Shown here: positions 35,596 through 43,544 of the stretch, piece by piece
Layout of the letters: each line of letters opens with the position of its first letter
How positions within the stretch are numbered: the stretch's first letter is position 1
DNA from: a virus
Reading direction: 5' to 3' (one strand)
DNA length: 64,000 nucleotides
IMG/VR virus record: IMGVR_UViG_3300048837_000549
Location: 1 to 64,000 of that record
The notes under the pieces: generated by a model
What the model was told of the DNA's origin: nothing
Seen by the model: the letters and a program-made list of their open reading frames with translations, nothing else
Databases searched by the model: none
Made by a program: the position numbers and the translations under genes

Positions 35596-36036
35596 ATGTT
35601 TAGTTTAATATGGAATTATGCAAAATCAAATGCAATAACTATTCTATCTAAAGTCAATATAAAAAATATTGCTAAAGGAGTTGAAACAGTGATTGACAAA
35701 TCAGCTAAAAAAATAAATGAAACTAAGACGGTAGAGTTTGATGGTAAAAAAGTTAAAGAGCCTAACTGGCAACGTAAATTTCCTTTTACATTTTTCTTTG
35801 GAGGTGGTAAGTTTCAGCCTCTTTATTTTTGGATTTTTTCTTTTTGCACTCTTGCTTTGGCTATGTTATTTGTTAAAATTTATGCTGCATGGAAAGCAAT
35901 AAAAACCGGTACATATGATTCTGAAATGATTAGTACTGCTGATCTCGGAGTAGTTCTTGGTTTTATTTCTTCCCTAATTCTTTTATATAATAATGGCAAA
36001 AAAAATAAGGTTAATAAAGAGGAAGAGGCTTCATAA
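35596..36036 (+). CDS. membrane protein with two C-terminal helices, 146 aa
   Basis: A basic N-terminal region of ~70 residues is followed by FPFTFFFGGG, then a hydrophobic helix (FWIFSFCTLALAMLFVKIYA, about 83-103) and another (ADLGVVLGFISSLILLYNNG, about 117-136). The TAATG overlap with the next gene points to co-expression. A holin-like or head-membrane role is possible; no endolysin is seen nearby. Confidence 0.6.
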   Translation: MFSLIWNYAKSNAITILSKVNIKNIAKGVETVIDKSAKKINETKTVEFDGKKVKEPNWQRKFPFTFFFGGGKFQPLYFWIFSFCTLALAMLFVKIYAAWKAIKTGTYDSEMISTADLGVVLGFISSLILLYNNGKKNKVNKEEEAS

Positions 36037-36428
36037 TGGATATATTTAAAGTTAATAATATCTTAGATTTATTAAATATTCTTTTTGTATCAATAAATAT
36101 ATTTAGTGCTCTATACATAAAGTATTTGATTTATAAATCCAATAAGCTATATAAATTTTGTATAATTAACGTAAGAGAGCGTAAAATTATTGATATTATT
36201 TTAGCAATTGAAATGTTGTTTTTTGCTGCTATTTATGTGTTTCTTCAGTCTAATAGAAATGAACAATTTGGGGGTATTACTGATCCAAGTTTGCTTTTAT
36301 ACACAGTAGCTGAATTAGTAAAAGGATTAAGCTTTATGTTATATTTATTTTTAAATATTATTGAAATTAAAAAAGGATTGAAGAAATTATTTGAAAGAAA
36401 GGGAATAATACATGGATGTGACTGCTAA
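36036..36428 (+). CDS. membrane protein with three predicted helices, 130 aa
   Basis: Hydrophobic segments LLNILFVSINIFSALYIKYL, IIDIILAIEMLFFAAIYVFL and LLYTVAELVKGLSFMLYLFL. Overlaps the gene before by one base and the next by 17 nt. Probably forms a complex with its two neighbours; function unknown. Confidence 0.6.
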   Translation: MDIFKVNNILDLLNILFVSINIFSALYIKYLIYKSNKLYKFCIINVRERKIIDIILAIEMLFFAAIYVFLQSNRNEQFGGITDPSLLLYTVAELVKGLSFMLYLFLNIIEIKKGLKKLFERKGIIHGCDC

Positions 36429-37179
36429 AGAACTTGGGGAGTTTATTGCGTATGGGACGGCAGTTTCATATGCATTTTTTAAGATTTTTCAAAATGTTTT
36501 CAGCTTTTTAAAAGGTATTTTTAAAAAAGATAAAGATAAGTCTGGCGTCACTGTCAATATAAATAGTCAAAATGCTCCTAAAGAATTTGAAAAGGATGAT
36601 TACAGATATTTTTTATATTTTTTACTTGAGCAAGGTAAAATACTAAGAGCAATGCACGATTTAAAATCTGATATATTAAAAGAACAAATGGATTACCTCA
36701 GCAGACATGTTCAAGATATAAAAGTCAATATGACAGGACTGATGATGAAACATTTATATGATCTATTAGATAAAGAAATTATATCAGAAATAAAATATGA
36801 AACATATCTTATGAATTTTGAAAATTTTCTAGAAATATTAGAGTATCAAACTACAGAAACTTTCAGAAAAATGTGCAAAGATAATCACTTTTCAGATTAT
36901 ACTCAATCTGAGTATAGAGATGTTATTACAAGAAATGTATCAATTATTGAGGGGGAAATTAATGAATTGATTCGTAAAAGATACCCTCAGCGAGATTTAA
37001 TAAGAGAGATACAAAATCTAAATCAAATAAAAATAATGATTCGTATCAGTCTAAAAGATTGTTTAGAACACGCAAGAGACGTTTCTATAGAGAAGAGCGG
37101 GAAGGTTAATGAAGCTAAAAAATGTTTTGAAAAAAGAATTGAGGAAGCTATAGGAATCCCTTATAGTTTAGAGTTATAA
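36412..37179 (+). CDS. membrane-anchored helical protein, 255 aa
   Basis: N-terminal hydrophobic segment (FIAYGTAVSYAFFKIFQNVF) followed by a polar linker and a long helical region (LYDLLDKEIISEIKYETYLM ... RKRYPQRDLIREIQNLNQIK). Third gene of an overlapping trio of membrane proteins. It resembles proteins with one membrane anchor and a cytosolic coiled coil. Unknown role. Confidence 0.6.
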   Translation: MDVTAKELGEFIAYGTAVSYAFFKIFQNVFSFLKGIFKKDKDKSGVTVNINSQNAPKEFEKDDYRYFLYFLLEQGKILRAMHDLKSDILKEQMDYLSRHVQDIKVNMTGLMMKHLYDLLDKEIISEIKYETYLMNFENFLEILEYQTTETFRKMCKDNHFSDYTQSEYRDVITRNVSIIEGEINELIRKRYPQRDLIREIQNLNQIKIMIRISLKDCLEHARDVSIEKSGKVNEAKKCFEKRIEEAIGIPYSLEL

Positions 37180-37397
37180 TGTTTAAATTCAAAGTTAAAC
37201 CTAAGGTTAAGTTATCGAAACTAATTAAAGATAAAGAATTAGAATTAGAATCTTTAGATACTGAAGTTAAATATGAAACGCAACTAGATGAAGATGTAAC
37301 ATTTAAAGCCAGTATTAAGGCAGATTTAAACCCTCAAGTTGATTTAGGCATGAACAATATTAAAGAAGCTGAATTTAGTTTCACTAAAAAGTTTTAA
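37179..37397 (+). CDS. small Lys/Glu-rich protein, 72 aa
   Basis: MFKFKVKPKVKLSKLIKDKE ... QLDEDVTFKASIKADLNPQV, overlapping the previous stop (TAATG). Charged, alternating strands; no family recognised. Its last codons lie next to a late-type motif of the ART gene. Confidence 0.55.
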   Translation: MFKFKVKPKVKLSKLIKDKELELESLDTEVKYETQLDEDVTFKASIKADLNPQVDLGMNNIKEAEFSFTKKF

Positions 37398-37410
37398 CTA
37401 ATATAATATA
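37396..37410 (+). promoter_or_regulatory. putative late promoter, AACTAATATAATATA variant
   Basis: TTTTAACTAATATAATATAAC lies 38 bp before the 1245-residue ART gene. It keeps the ACTAATA core and the usual spacing. Confidence 0.5.
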
Positions 37411-37433
37411 ACTATATATCGCAGGTAGATTAC

Positions 37434-40400
37434 ATGAAGTATAACGAATCATTTTTTGATTTAACAAATTCAATAGATAGACAAACATTTATTTCTGATA
37501 AAGAAAAAATTATAGACTATTTTCATCTTTATTGGTTATCTTTCCTTATATTTAAAAAACACTTTCCGAATTCACCTAAACTCTCAAAGTTTATGAAGAC
37601 AATGTCTAAAACACAAATAAAAAATATAGATGATGGGAACGATCTTGCATCAATAACTAAATATGCTAATGACTTAGGGTTACTAAGTGGTACCTCAGTT
37701 AATGCTTTAACCAAATTTCTTTTTCTGATGAAGACCTCAAAAGATTTACAAATAGATGAAAGTTTAGTTCGTAAATGGTTTGTGTCCTCCTCAAATATAC
37801 ACCTTCCTGAAAATACATTTTTAAAACAAGCTAGAAAAGATTTTGTAGCTGGTGCTACATTACTTGATATCTACCCATTGGTTTTAAAATATTTTAAAGC
37901 TAAGAAATCAGAATTACAAATAACACAAATATATCATTTTCTAACTTATAGTGCTTTTACTGTAAATATTCTACAAGCAAAAGGAGTTATAGCAAATACA
38001 CCATCTCCTGCAGTAGTATCTCAAGTGGCTACAGACGCTCGCACTGATAGTGTTGTACCTGTGCAAACTACTACTCAATCAGTCGTCTCAAATAAAATCG
38101 ATATAAGTAAAATAGAAGCTTATATCGATGAGATAAAAATAAAGGGCATGAAGGAAGATAAAGAATTATTAGATGATAGAAATTATGTTATATCTACTGT
38201 TTTATATTCTGGTTCAGAGGGTTGGTTAGGGAGACTCGATCCCAATTTATCTCTTGAGAATATTAATGCATTAAAACCTTACATTTTTGATGAATACTTA
38301 GAGTTAATAAAGCTTCCACTAAAATCTTTAGAATCCAGAATAAATTTACAGGCGTTTCTAAATTTCATGTTCGCTTTTTTAATAAAGAGTAAAGAGCTTG
38401 CGACCATTGATAAAAAGATTTCCTTATTCAAGCCTATTATAAAAAATGAAAAATTTTATTTAAAACTGGATGTAGAAGATTTCAATTATCTCTTTACAAC
38501 TCAGTCTACGTGCGGTGATCTCATTTTTAATTTTCTAGTTAAAGAAAAAGAAGTTTTAATTGCTTTACTTGAAGCCGGAAGTTCCCTCACAGATAACACA
38601 ACTTTAATTGTTAAAAATTATGGAAGTGAAACTCCTGATGATTTTATTGAAAAATTGGATGCTCGTTTCAAAATGTTTTCTACATCAAAATCTAGTATTC
38701 TAATAAATAAGTTGATTGATAAATATGATAGTATAGAAATAGTTGCTTTGTTACAGACAGTAATAAAAAAGAAGCAACGTTATTCACCACGATATTCAAA
38801 ATCTACCCGCAGATTAAACTTAGATTTAATATTCTATATATTATTTCAATATTATGAAAATAAGAAAATTTCTTTTGGGGACGTAGTACGCCTTATTGTA
38901 ACGGAAGGAGCGTATAAGGATCGTGTTACTGCTTATATTAGATGGAAATACAAAGAATTATTTGATATATCTAAATTATCTGATGAGGAAATTATTCAGT
39001 CCTATTTAGATTTAGGGGATAAAGATTTAAATGAAGTTCACAAGGAATTAGTTTCTATCAAAAGAGAACATCTATTTCTACCTTATATACTTCAGGATAG
39101 TTATGCTTATAGAATACTATCATATCCTTTCGAGGAATCGTCGAGGTATAACTTTGGAATAGATGCATTCAAAGCGAATAAGAATTATAAAGAGTTAATA
39201 AGAACTTATGTTACTAATGCAAAAAACTTAAAAGACTTAGAATATATGCTCAAACAATCTGAGGATAAAGACTTCTTCTCATTTCTATTAGATTGTTTTC
39301 CAGATGAAAACAGTAAAATAAAATTTTTTACATCTCTTGTAGAAATAAATTTGTCCCTAACGTCTATGTATCTCTATAAGATATACTTCAATCTCCCCAC
39401 CAAACAAATATTTGATATATGGGTAGATATAAATAATGGTAGAATTGGTTCGAAACGACTAACTACTTCTTATATTTCATCGGTTCGTAATAAAGAAGAT
39501 GATCTATATAAAAAAGAATTCTATACTTTATTATTCGACTATATGTGTCTAAACAACTTTACCAGTTTTGATTCAGACTATGCGGTTCAGGGAAATATTA
39601 AGAATTATGTAATGGAGAACAATGAGTCCCTTAAAAAATTAAGGCTTGAATGGTTACAGAAGTATAAAGATAGTACCAACCCAGATATACGTAACTCTAC
39701 TAAAATAACATGGATTTTTAATGAAAAATATCTGGAAGTAAATAAAGACACCCTCTGGGATAGTTTTGGTATAGGGGTATTCAGTTATTTCAAAGCATCT
39801 TTTACTCTTACTATTTTTCTAAAATACTTATTAGATGAAAAAAAGTATTCTGATGTAATAGATAATATAGATTTCTTTTTTAGAAACTTCGCCACAATTA
39901 AAATATTCCAACTTTTATTTTTTGAATACCCTGATTTTTTTAATAGTTATTTCGATATAATACTTGATTCTATAGAAAAAAATTCAAAGCGTGAGATAAC
40001 TAATATACTTGATGATACATTAGAAGAAATAATTAAGAGTGATAAAAAAGAACTAATTCCTACGTTACTAAAGATATTGAATAAGGATGTATGGTTGAAG
40101 AGTTTAATTGCTGAGATCACGGATGCTAAATTGTATCTAGAATCTATTTCACTAAGTTTTCTGGCACTACTCGAAAAATATCAAATAAAGGAAATAGACT
40201 CACTACTTTTACGTATACAAGAAGAAGATGAGAAAGTATTTAAAAAAATGGTATACATAATGAAAAGATCTTTTTTATCGGAGAGTGTCTATTCTGATTT
40301 ACTCTTTTCAGAAAATAATCCTCTTCCTCTTGAGGATATAGCTTTTACAAGACAGAATATTAAAAATTTTCTAAAAGTAAATGATGAAAATTTACAATTG

Positions 40401-41171
40401 AGACTACCTAGTAAACAATTGAAAAAAGGTGAATCATTTCTAGTATACATAAATAATCTTAAGGAGATATCTAAAGATGTCGTTAAAACGATTCAAGCTT
40501 CTCTCCCTGATCCAAAAGTTGTTGAAGTACCTAAAACAGAACAAGAATTAAAGGATACATCGTTTGAAATAAATTTAAAATACAATACTCAGAAACATGG
40601 TAATGTAGGACTTAAGATTATTAAAGAATGGGATTATGTAACATCTCAAGAGCAATTAGATGCTATTCAAGAATTTCTAGGAGCTAGACCAGAATCAGAA
40701 GTAGCTGTTCCTGCTTTCCATAGCTGTGGTACCTTGGCGGCTAACATGATATTAAGATATTGGTTTTCACTAAGTAGTAAAGTAGAGAAGGTCGCTAAAG
40801 GGTTAGGAGCTGGTATTTATTTTGCTCCTGTTATAGAAAAATCTCTACAATATCTAGGAGACACAGGAATGAGTAGGTCACACGGAACAAGAGGATATGT
40901 ATTAGACTGTACTCTATATCTAGGTAACCATGCTGGTAGGGGGGATGATGGAGATTATAGAGATGCAGCAGGAACTGGTTGGGTGAGTGCAGAATATGTG
41001 ATAAGAGATCCATGGAAGCAATGTAAAATAAACAAAGTATATTACGCAGAAATAGCACCAATAAGAGAATTTAAAAATGAATTAAAAGCTCGAGGATACG
41101 ATGAAGACCATATAACTGGAGTTGATAGGTTTTTAACATCAAAAGAAAAAGGAACTAAATATGACAAATAA
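37434..41171 (+). CDS. giant capsid-targeted PARP-type ADP-ribosyltransferase, 1245 aa
   Basis: The largest product here. MKYNESFFDLTNS resembles the tag and the start of T4 Alt. Residues ~20-1030 are long, mostly helical, repeat-like and unrecognised. The last ~170 read as a PARP catalytic domain: FHSCGTLAANMIL (His1096), GAGIYFAPVIEKSLQYL (Tyr1129) and SAEYVIRD followed by INKVYYAEI (Glu1187), a complete H-Y-E triad, which is the form that can chain-extend. T4 Alt, the packaged and injected ART that modifies host RNA polymerase, is R-S-E type and shorter. The target here is unknown. Transfer with DNA is inferred from the tag-like start and the late motif. Confidence 0.8.
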   Translation: MKYNESFFDLTNSIDRQTFISDKEKIIDYFHLYWLSFLIFKKHFPNSPKLSKFMKTMSKTQIKNIDDGNDLASITKYANDLGLLSGTSVNALTKFLFLMKTSKDLQIDESLVRKWFVSSSNIHLPENTFLKQARKDFVAGATLLDIYPLVLKYFKAKKSELQITQIYHFLTYSAFTVNILQAKGVIANTPSPAVVSQVATDARTDSVVPVQTTTQSVVSNKIDISKIEAYIDEIKIKGMKEDKELLDDRNYVISTVLYSGSEGWLGRLDPNLSLENINALKPYIFDEYLELIKLPLKSLESRINLQAFLNFMFAFLIKSKELATIDKKISLFKPIIKNEKFYLKLDVEDFNYLFTTQSTCGDLIFNFLVKEKEVLIALLEAGSSLTDNTTLIVKNYGSETPDDFIEKLDARFKMFSTSKSSILINKLIDKYDSIEIVALLQTVIKKKQRYSPRYSKSTRRLNLDLIFYILFQYYENKKISFGDVVRLIVTEGAYKDRVTAYIRWKYKELFDISKLSDEEIIQSYLDLGDKDLNEVHKELVSIKREHLFLPYILQDSYAYRILSYPFEESSRYNFGIDAFKANKNYKELIRTYVTNAKNLKDLEYMLKQSEDKDFFSFLLDCFPDENSKIKFFTSLVEINLSLTSMYLYKIYFNLPTKQIFDIWVDINNGRIGSKRLTTSYISSVRNKEDDLYKKEFYTLLFDYMCLNNFTSFDSDYAVQGNIKNYVMENNESLKKLRLEWLQKYKDSTNPDIRNSTKITWIFNEKYLEVNKDTLWDSFGIGVFSYFKASFTLTIFLKYLLDEKKYSDVIDNIDFFFRNFATIKIFQLLFFEYPDFFNSYFDIILDSIEKNSKREITNILDDTLEEIIKSDKKELIPTLLKILNKDVWLKSLIAEITDAKLYLESISLSFLALLEKYQIKEIDSLLLRIQEEDEKVFKKMVYIMKRSFLSESVYSDLLFSENNPLPLEDIAFTRQNIKNFLKVNDENLQLRLPSKQLKKGESFLVYINNLKEISKDVVKTIQASLPDPKVVEVPKTEQELKDTSFEINLKYNTQKHGNVGLKIIKEWDYVTSQEQLDAIQEFLGARPESEVAVPAFHSCGTLAANMILRYWFSLSSKVEKVAKGLGAGIYFAPVIEKSLQYLGDTGMSRSHGTRGYVLDCTLYLGNHAGRGDDGDYRDAAGTGWVSAEYVIRDPWKQCKINKVYYAEIAPIREFKNELKARGYDEDHITGVDRFLTSKEKGTKYDK

Positions 41172-41484
41172 TGATTTTATATGGGATGTTATAACATACA
41201 CATTTCAAGAGGAAGAACTTATACCTTTAGGTAAAAGTAAAGAAGGTGAAAATCTATACGGTGATCTAGATCTACTTACAATTCTTATAAACTCAGGAGG
41301 ACACGGTGATCTTATTGCTGTAAGTGAAACGCAACAAGGTTTATCAATCTATATCAGAAATACCATTGGATTGAATGATAATATTTCTATTCTAGATACA
41401 AAAGAATGGCAGAGAGACGATCCTGCTGGACAATATTCTCAATTTAAAACATTATTTGTAAATGTTTTAATGAGTGATGTTTGA
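41161..41484 (+). CDS. hypothetical protein, 107 aa, overlapping the ART gene
   Basis: Starts 11 nt inside the end of the ART gene, so the two are translationally coupled. Acidic, with LLTILINSGGHGDLIAVSET. No family recognised. The coupling to a large effector suggests a partner, chaperone or immunity factor; inferred. Confidence 0.6.
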   Translation: MTNNDFIWDVITYTFQEEELIPLGKSKEGENLYGDLDLLTILINSGGHGDLIAVSETQQGLSIYIRNTIGLNDNISILDTKEWQRDDPAGQYSQFKTLFVNVLMSDV

Positions 41485-41503
41485 TATTTCTAGAAATAAA
41501 TTA

Positions 41504-41513
41504 TACTAATAAT
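41504..41513 (+). promoter_or_regulatory. TACTAATAAT element just before a tagged gene
   Basis: Context AAATTATACTAATAATATATGG. The chosen ATG at 41525 is only 21 bp away, shorter than the usual 38-49, so the leader would be very short or the true start is further down. Confidence 0.5.
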
Positions 41514-41524
41514 ATATGGTGATT

Positions 41525-41806
41525 ATGCAAAGATATATTTCACATTTTAAAGAAGATTTTAATTTAGATAATTTAATTGAACAATATAAATTAAAGGAAT
41601 CTGGAAATAATATTGCAGCAACTTCAATGGAGTCTTTTTATAATATGGTTAACATGTATAAAGAACTAGAAAGAACTCATGAAAGTAAAAATAAAAGAAA
41701 GTTACTTAAAACACTCAAAAGATTGCTCACTGATTTTGTTACAATGGATTCATTATTAGCAAAAGAGTTTAACTATAAAGGAATAGCAGGTACACACTAC
41801 AGATGA
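41525..41806 (+). CDS. capsid-targeted protein, MQRYISHFKED tag
   Basis: 93 residues if started at the ATG at 41525, which has a GGTGATT ribosome site and gives the tag; an in-frame ATG at 41516 adds only MVI. Helical body (NNIAATSMESFYNMVNMYKE, KRKLLKTLKRLLTDFVTMD). ATGA overlap with the next tagged gene. Confidence 0.65.
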   Translation: MQRYISHFKEDFNLDNLIEQYKLKESGNNIAATSMESFYNMVNMYKELERTHESKNKRKLLKTLKRLLTDFVTMDSLLAKEFNYKGIAGTHYR

Positions 41807-42594
41807 AAAGATATAAACCATTTAAAGAAGACGAAATTGAAGGCGGATTAGCAGATAACCTTGATTGTCAACAAATAGCAGATAAACACAATGTATCTAT
41901 AGACGATATAATGTCTCAATTAGATAAAGGGGTCAAAGTAGAAATGGAGCATACAGATGATGAAGAATTAGCAAAAGAAATAGCTAAAGATCATCTTACT
42001 GAATATCCTTATTATTACGACGAATTAGACAAAATGGAAAAGAAATTTGAAAATAAAAGAGGAATAAAACGAATGAAAAGATACGAACCAAAATTCAAAG
42101 TAAAAGAAGCAGATGATAATGAAGCTAAAACATTAGAAGCAGTAAAAGCACTTATAGATATGAAAGATATAAGTAATGAAGATGAACAAGGTAAATTTAT
42201 TGAGCTATTAAAAGGAATAGTATTTGCAGACAACAAACATGGTGACGAATTCCTTTCTAAGATTAATGATTTTACATCTGGATTAAAGATAGAAGATTTT
42301 AAGGAGAGCTGTAAAAAGAAACCTAAGAAGAAGGATATGAAAGAAGCGCATGTAACAATTATGAGTTTAAATGATGGAGCGCAGGCTATATCGCAAGTTA
42401 TTCAGCAGATTGTAGATTCTTATACAGATTTGGATAATATAAAATTTATAAAAGCTCTTGGATTTGGAATAACAACCGGTATTCAAGAATGTCTAAATGG
42501 ACCAGATTATGAAGATTTAGATCTACAACAAAAAGATAAATTAAAAAATAAAATATATACTCTTTTATTTAGAGATATTAAATCAAGGTTCTAA
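41803..42594 (+). CDS. double-tagged protein: tag + DUF5661-like + internal tag + unknown
   Basis: 263 residues. Residues 1-10 (MKRYKPFKED) are one tag. Residues ~15-82 (VEMEHTDDEELAKEIAKDHL, YYYDELDKME) match the conserved 'E-H-T-x-D...A-x-x-IA-x-DHL' signature of DUF5661. Residue 91 is a second Met with MKRYEPKFKVKEA, a full second tag, at nt 42073, preceded by AGAGGAATAAAACG. So the ORF looks like two packaged proteins fused, or a precursor cut twice by the prohead protease, or two nested starts. The C-terminal domain is helical and unknown. Confidence 0.75.
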   Translation: MKRYKPFKEDEIEGGLADNLDCQQIADKHNVSIDDIMSQLDKGVKVEMEHTDDEELAKEIAKDHLTEYPYYYDELDKMEKKFENKRGIKRMKRYEPKFKVKEADDNEAKTLEAVKALIDMKDISNEDEQGKFIELLKGIVFADNKHGDEFLSKINDFTSGLKIEDFKESCKKKPKKKDMKEAHVTIMSLNDGAQAISQVIQQIVDSYTDLDNIKFIKALGFGITTGIQECLNGPDYEDLDLQQKDKLKNKIYTLLFRDIKSRF

Positions 42595-42600
42595 ATATCT

Positions 42601-42960
42601 ATGAACAAATATATGAGATTATCAGATGATATAGATAATGATGGTATTAGTGAAGAAGATAAGCTAAAAGCAGAACAAGCTAAAGCTGATGAAATTGAAG
42701 CTAATGACCTGATAGAGCAACTTCAAACTCAAACATTTAGAAATAGAGAAATGAGAATTGAATTTGCTAAAATCATTCTACAACTTGCATCTAACAATAA
42801 TCCAAGAGCAAAGAAACTGGTATATAAAATGTCAGAGTTTGCTAAGTACTGGGAAAATGATGAAATGATAGATGAAGAAGAATGGAGAAAACTAAATAAC
42901 ACTCAAGATATGATTGAGAGTGTTCAGATTAAAAAATATAAAAGTAAATTTAGTTACTAA
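42601..42960 (+). CDS. tag-like hypothetical protein, 119 aa
   Basis: Starts MNKYMRLSDDIDNDG, only a weak tag match. Strongly helical, acidic at the start and basic at the end (SVQIKKYKSKFSY). Lies among tagged genes, 6 nt after the previous stop. Function unknown. Confidence 0.6.
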   Translation: MNKYMRLSDDIDNDGISEEDKLKAEQAKADEIEANDLIEQLQTQTFRNREMRIEFAKIILQLASNNNPRAKKLVYKMSEFAKYWENDEMIDEEEWRKLNNTQDMIESVQIKKYKSKFSY

Positions 42961-42964
42961 TAGT
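42955..42964 (+). promoter_or_regulatory. possible late promoter TACTAATAGT
   Basis: Overlaps the TAA of the previous gene and is 30 bp before the tagged ATG at 42985. Eight consecutive bases of the element are kept; spacing is short. Confidence 0.4.
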
Positions 42965-42984
42965 ATATTGAGGTTGTTATAAAT

Positions 42985-43181
42985 ATGAAAAGATACAGGA
43001 GATATGAAGAATCAGTGTTTAAATTTAAACTTTCTGATTTCGGTATTAAAGATTTAGTTGAATTAACACATTTTATTGATGATTTAAAAAAAATAATATA
43101 AAATGGGATCAGTTAAAACCAGGCACATTTTTATTTTCTAATGAAAATGATTTTAATAAAGCAAAAGATTTGCTAAAATAA
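42985..43181 (+). pseudogene. tagged protein with a frame change at an A8 run
   Basis: The frame from 42985 encodes MKRYRRYEESVFKF... but stops at 43099-43101, 38 codons in. The run of eight A's at 43086-43093 lies just before. One extra A (or a -1 slip at A_AAA_AAA) continues in frame as KWDQLKPGTFLFSNENDFNK to a stop at 43179-43181, 12 nt before the next ATG. The restored C-terminus looks like real protein and the spacing to the next gene becomes normal. Could be decay, a slippage signal or an assembly error. Confidence 0.6.
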
Positions 43182-43193
43182 GAGGTAATTAAA

Positions 43194-43532
43194 ATGAAAA
43201 GATATAAAAGAAAATTTGAAGAAGCCTTTCCTCCTAATAATGTTTCTTGGAATGTATATGTAATATTTTCTAAACTTCCTAATTTACTAAAAGATTTAAC
43301 TTCTGAAATAGGTAATATGTCTTCAGTATTTTTTGAAAGTGATGCCAAAGGTGCTAGAGGAAAAGCTACTATGGAAGAAGATTATAAAGGGAAACTAATT
43401 GTATTTAACTCTGCTAAAAATAAATATTTAGAAGTTTTAATAGATACTAAAAATCCCTCAAGTACTAAATGGATCAGGTCAGTATCAGGAGATTCATTAA
43501 AAAATATAGCATTAGAGTTAAACACAAAATAA
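43194..43532 (+). CDS. capsid-targeted protein, MKRYKRKFEEA tag
   Basis: 112 residues. Tag then NNVSWNVYVIFSKLPNLLKD and a strand-rich end (KGKLIVFNSAKNKYLEVLID). No family recognised. GAGGTAATTAAAATG ribosome site. Directly precedes the prohead protease gene, as expected of a head-core component. Confidence 0.75.
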   Translation: MKRYKRKFEEAFPPNNVSWNVYVIFSKLPNLLKDLTSEIGNMSSVFFESDAKGARGKATMEEDYKGKLIVFNSAKNKYLEVLIDTKNPSSTKWIRSVSGDSLKNIALELNTK

Positions 43533-43544
43533 AGGGTAATTTAA

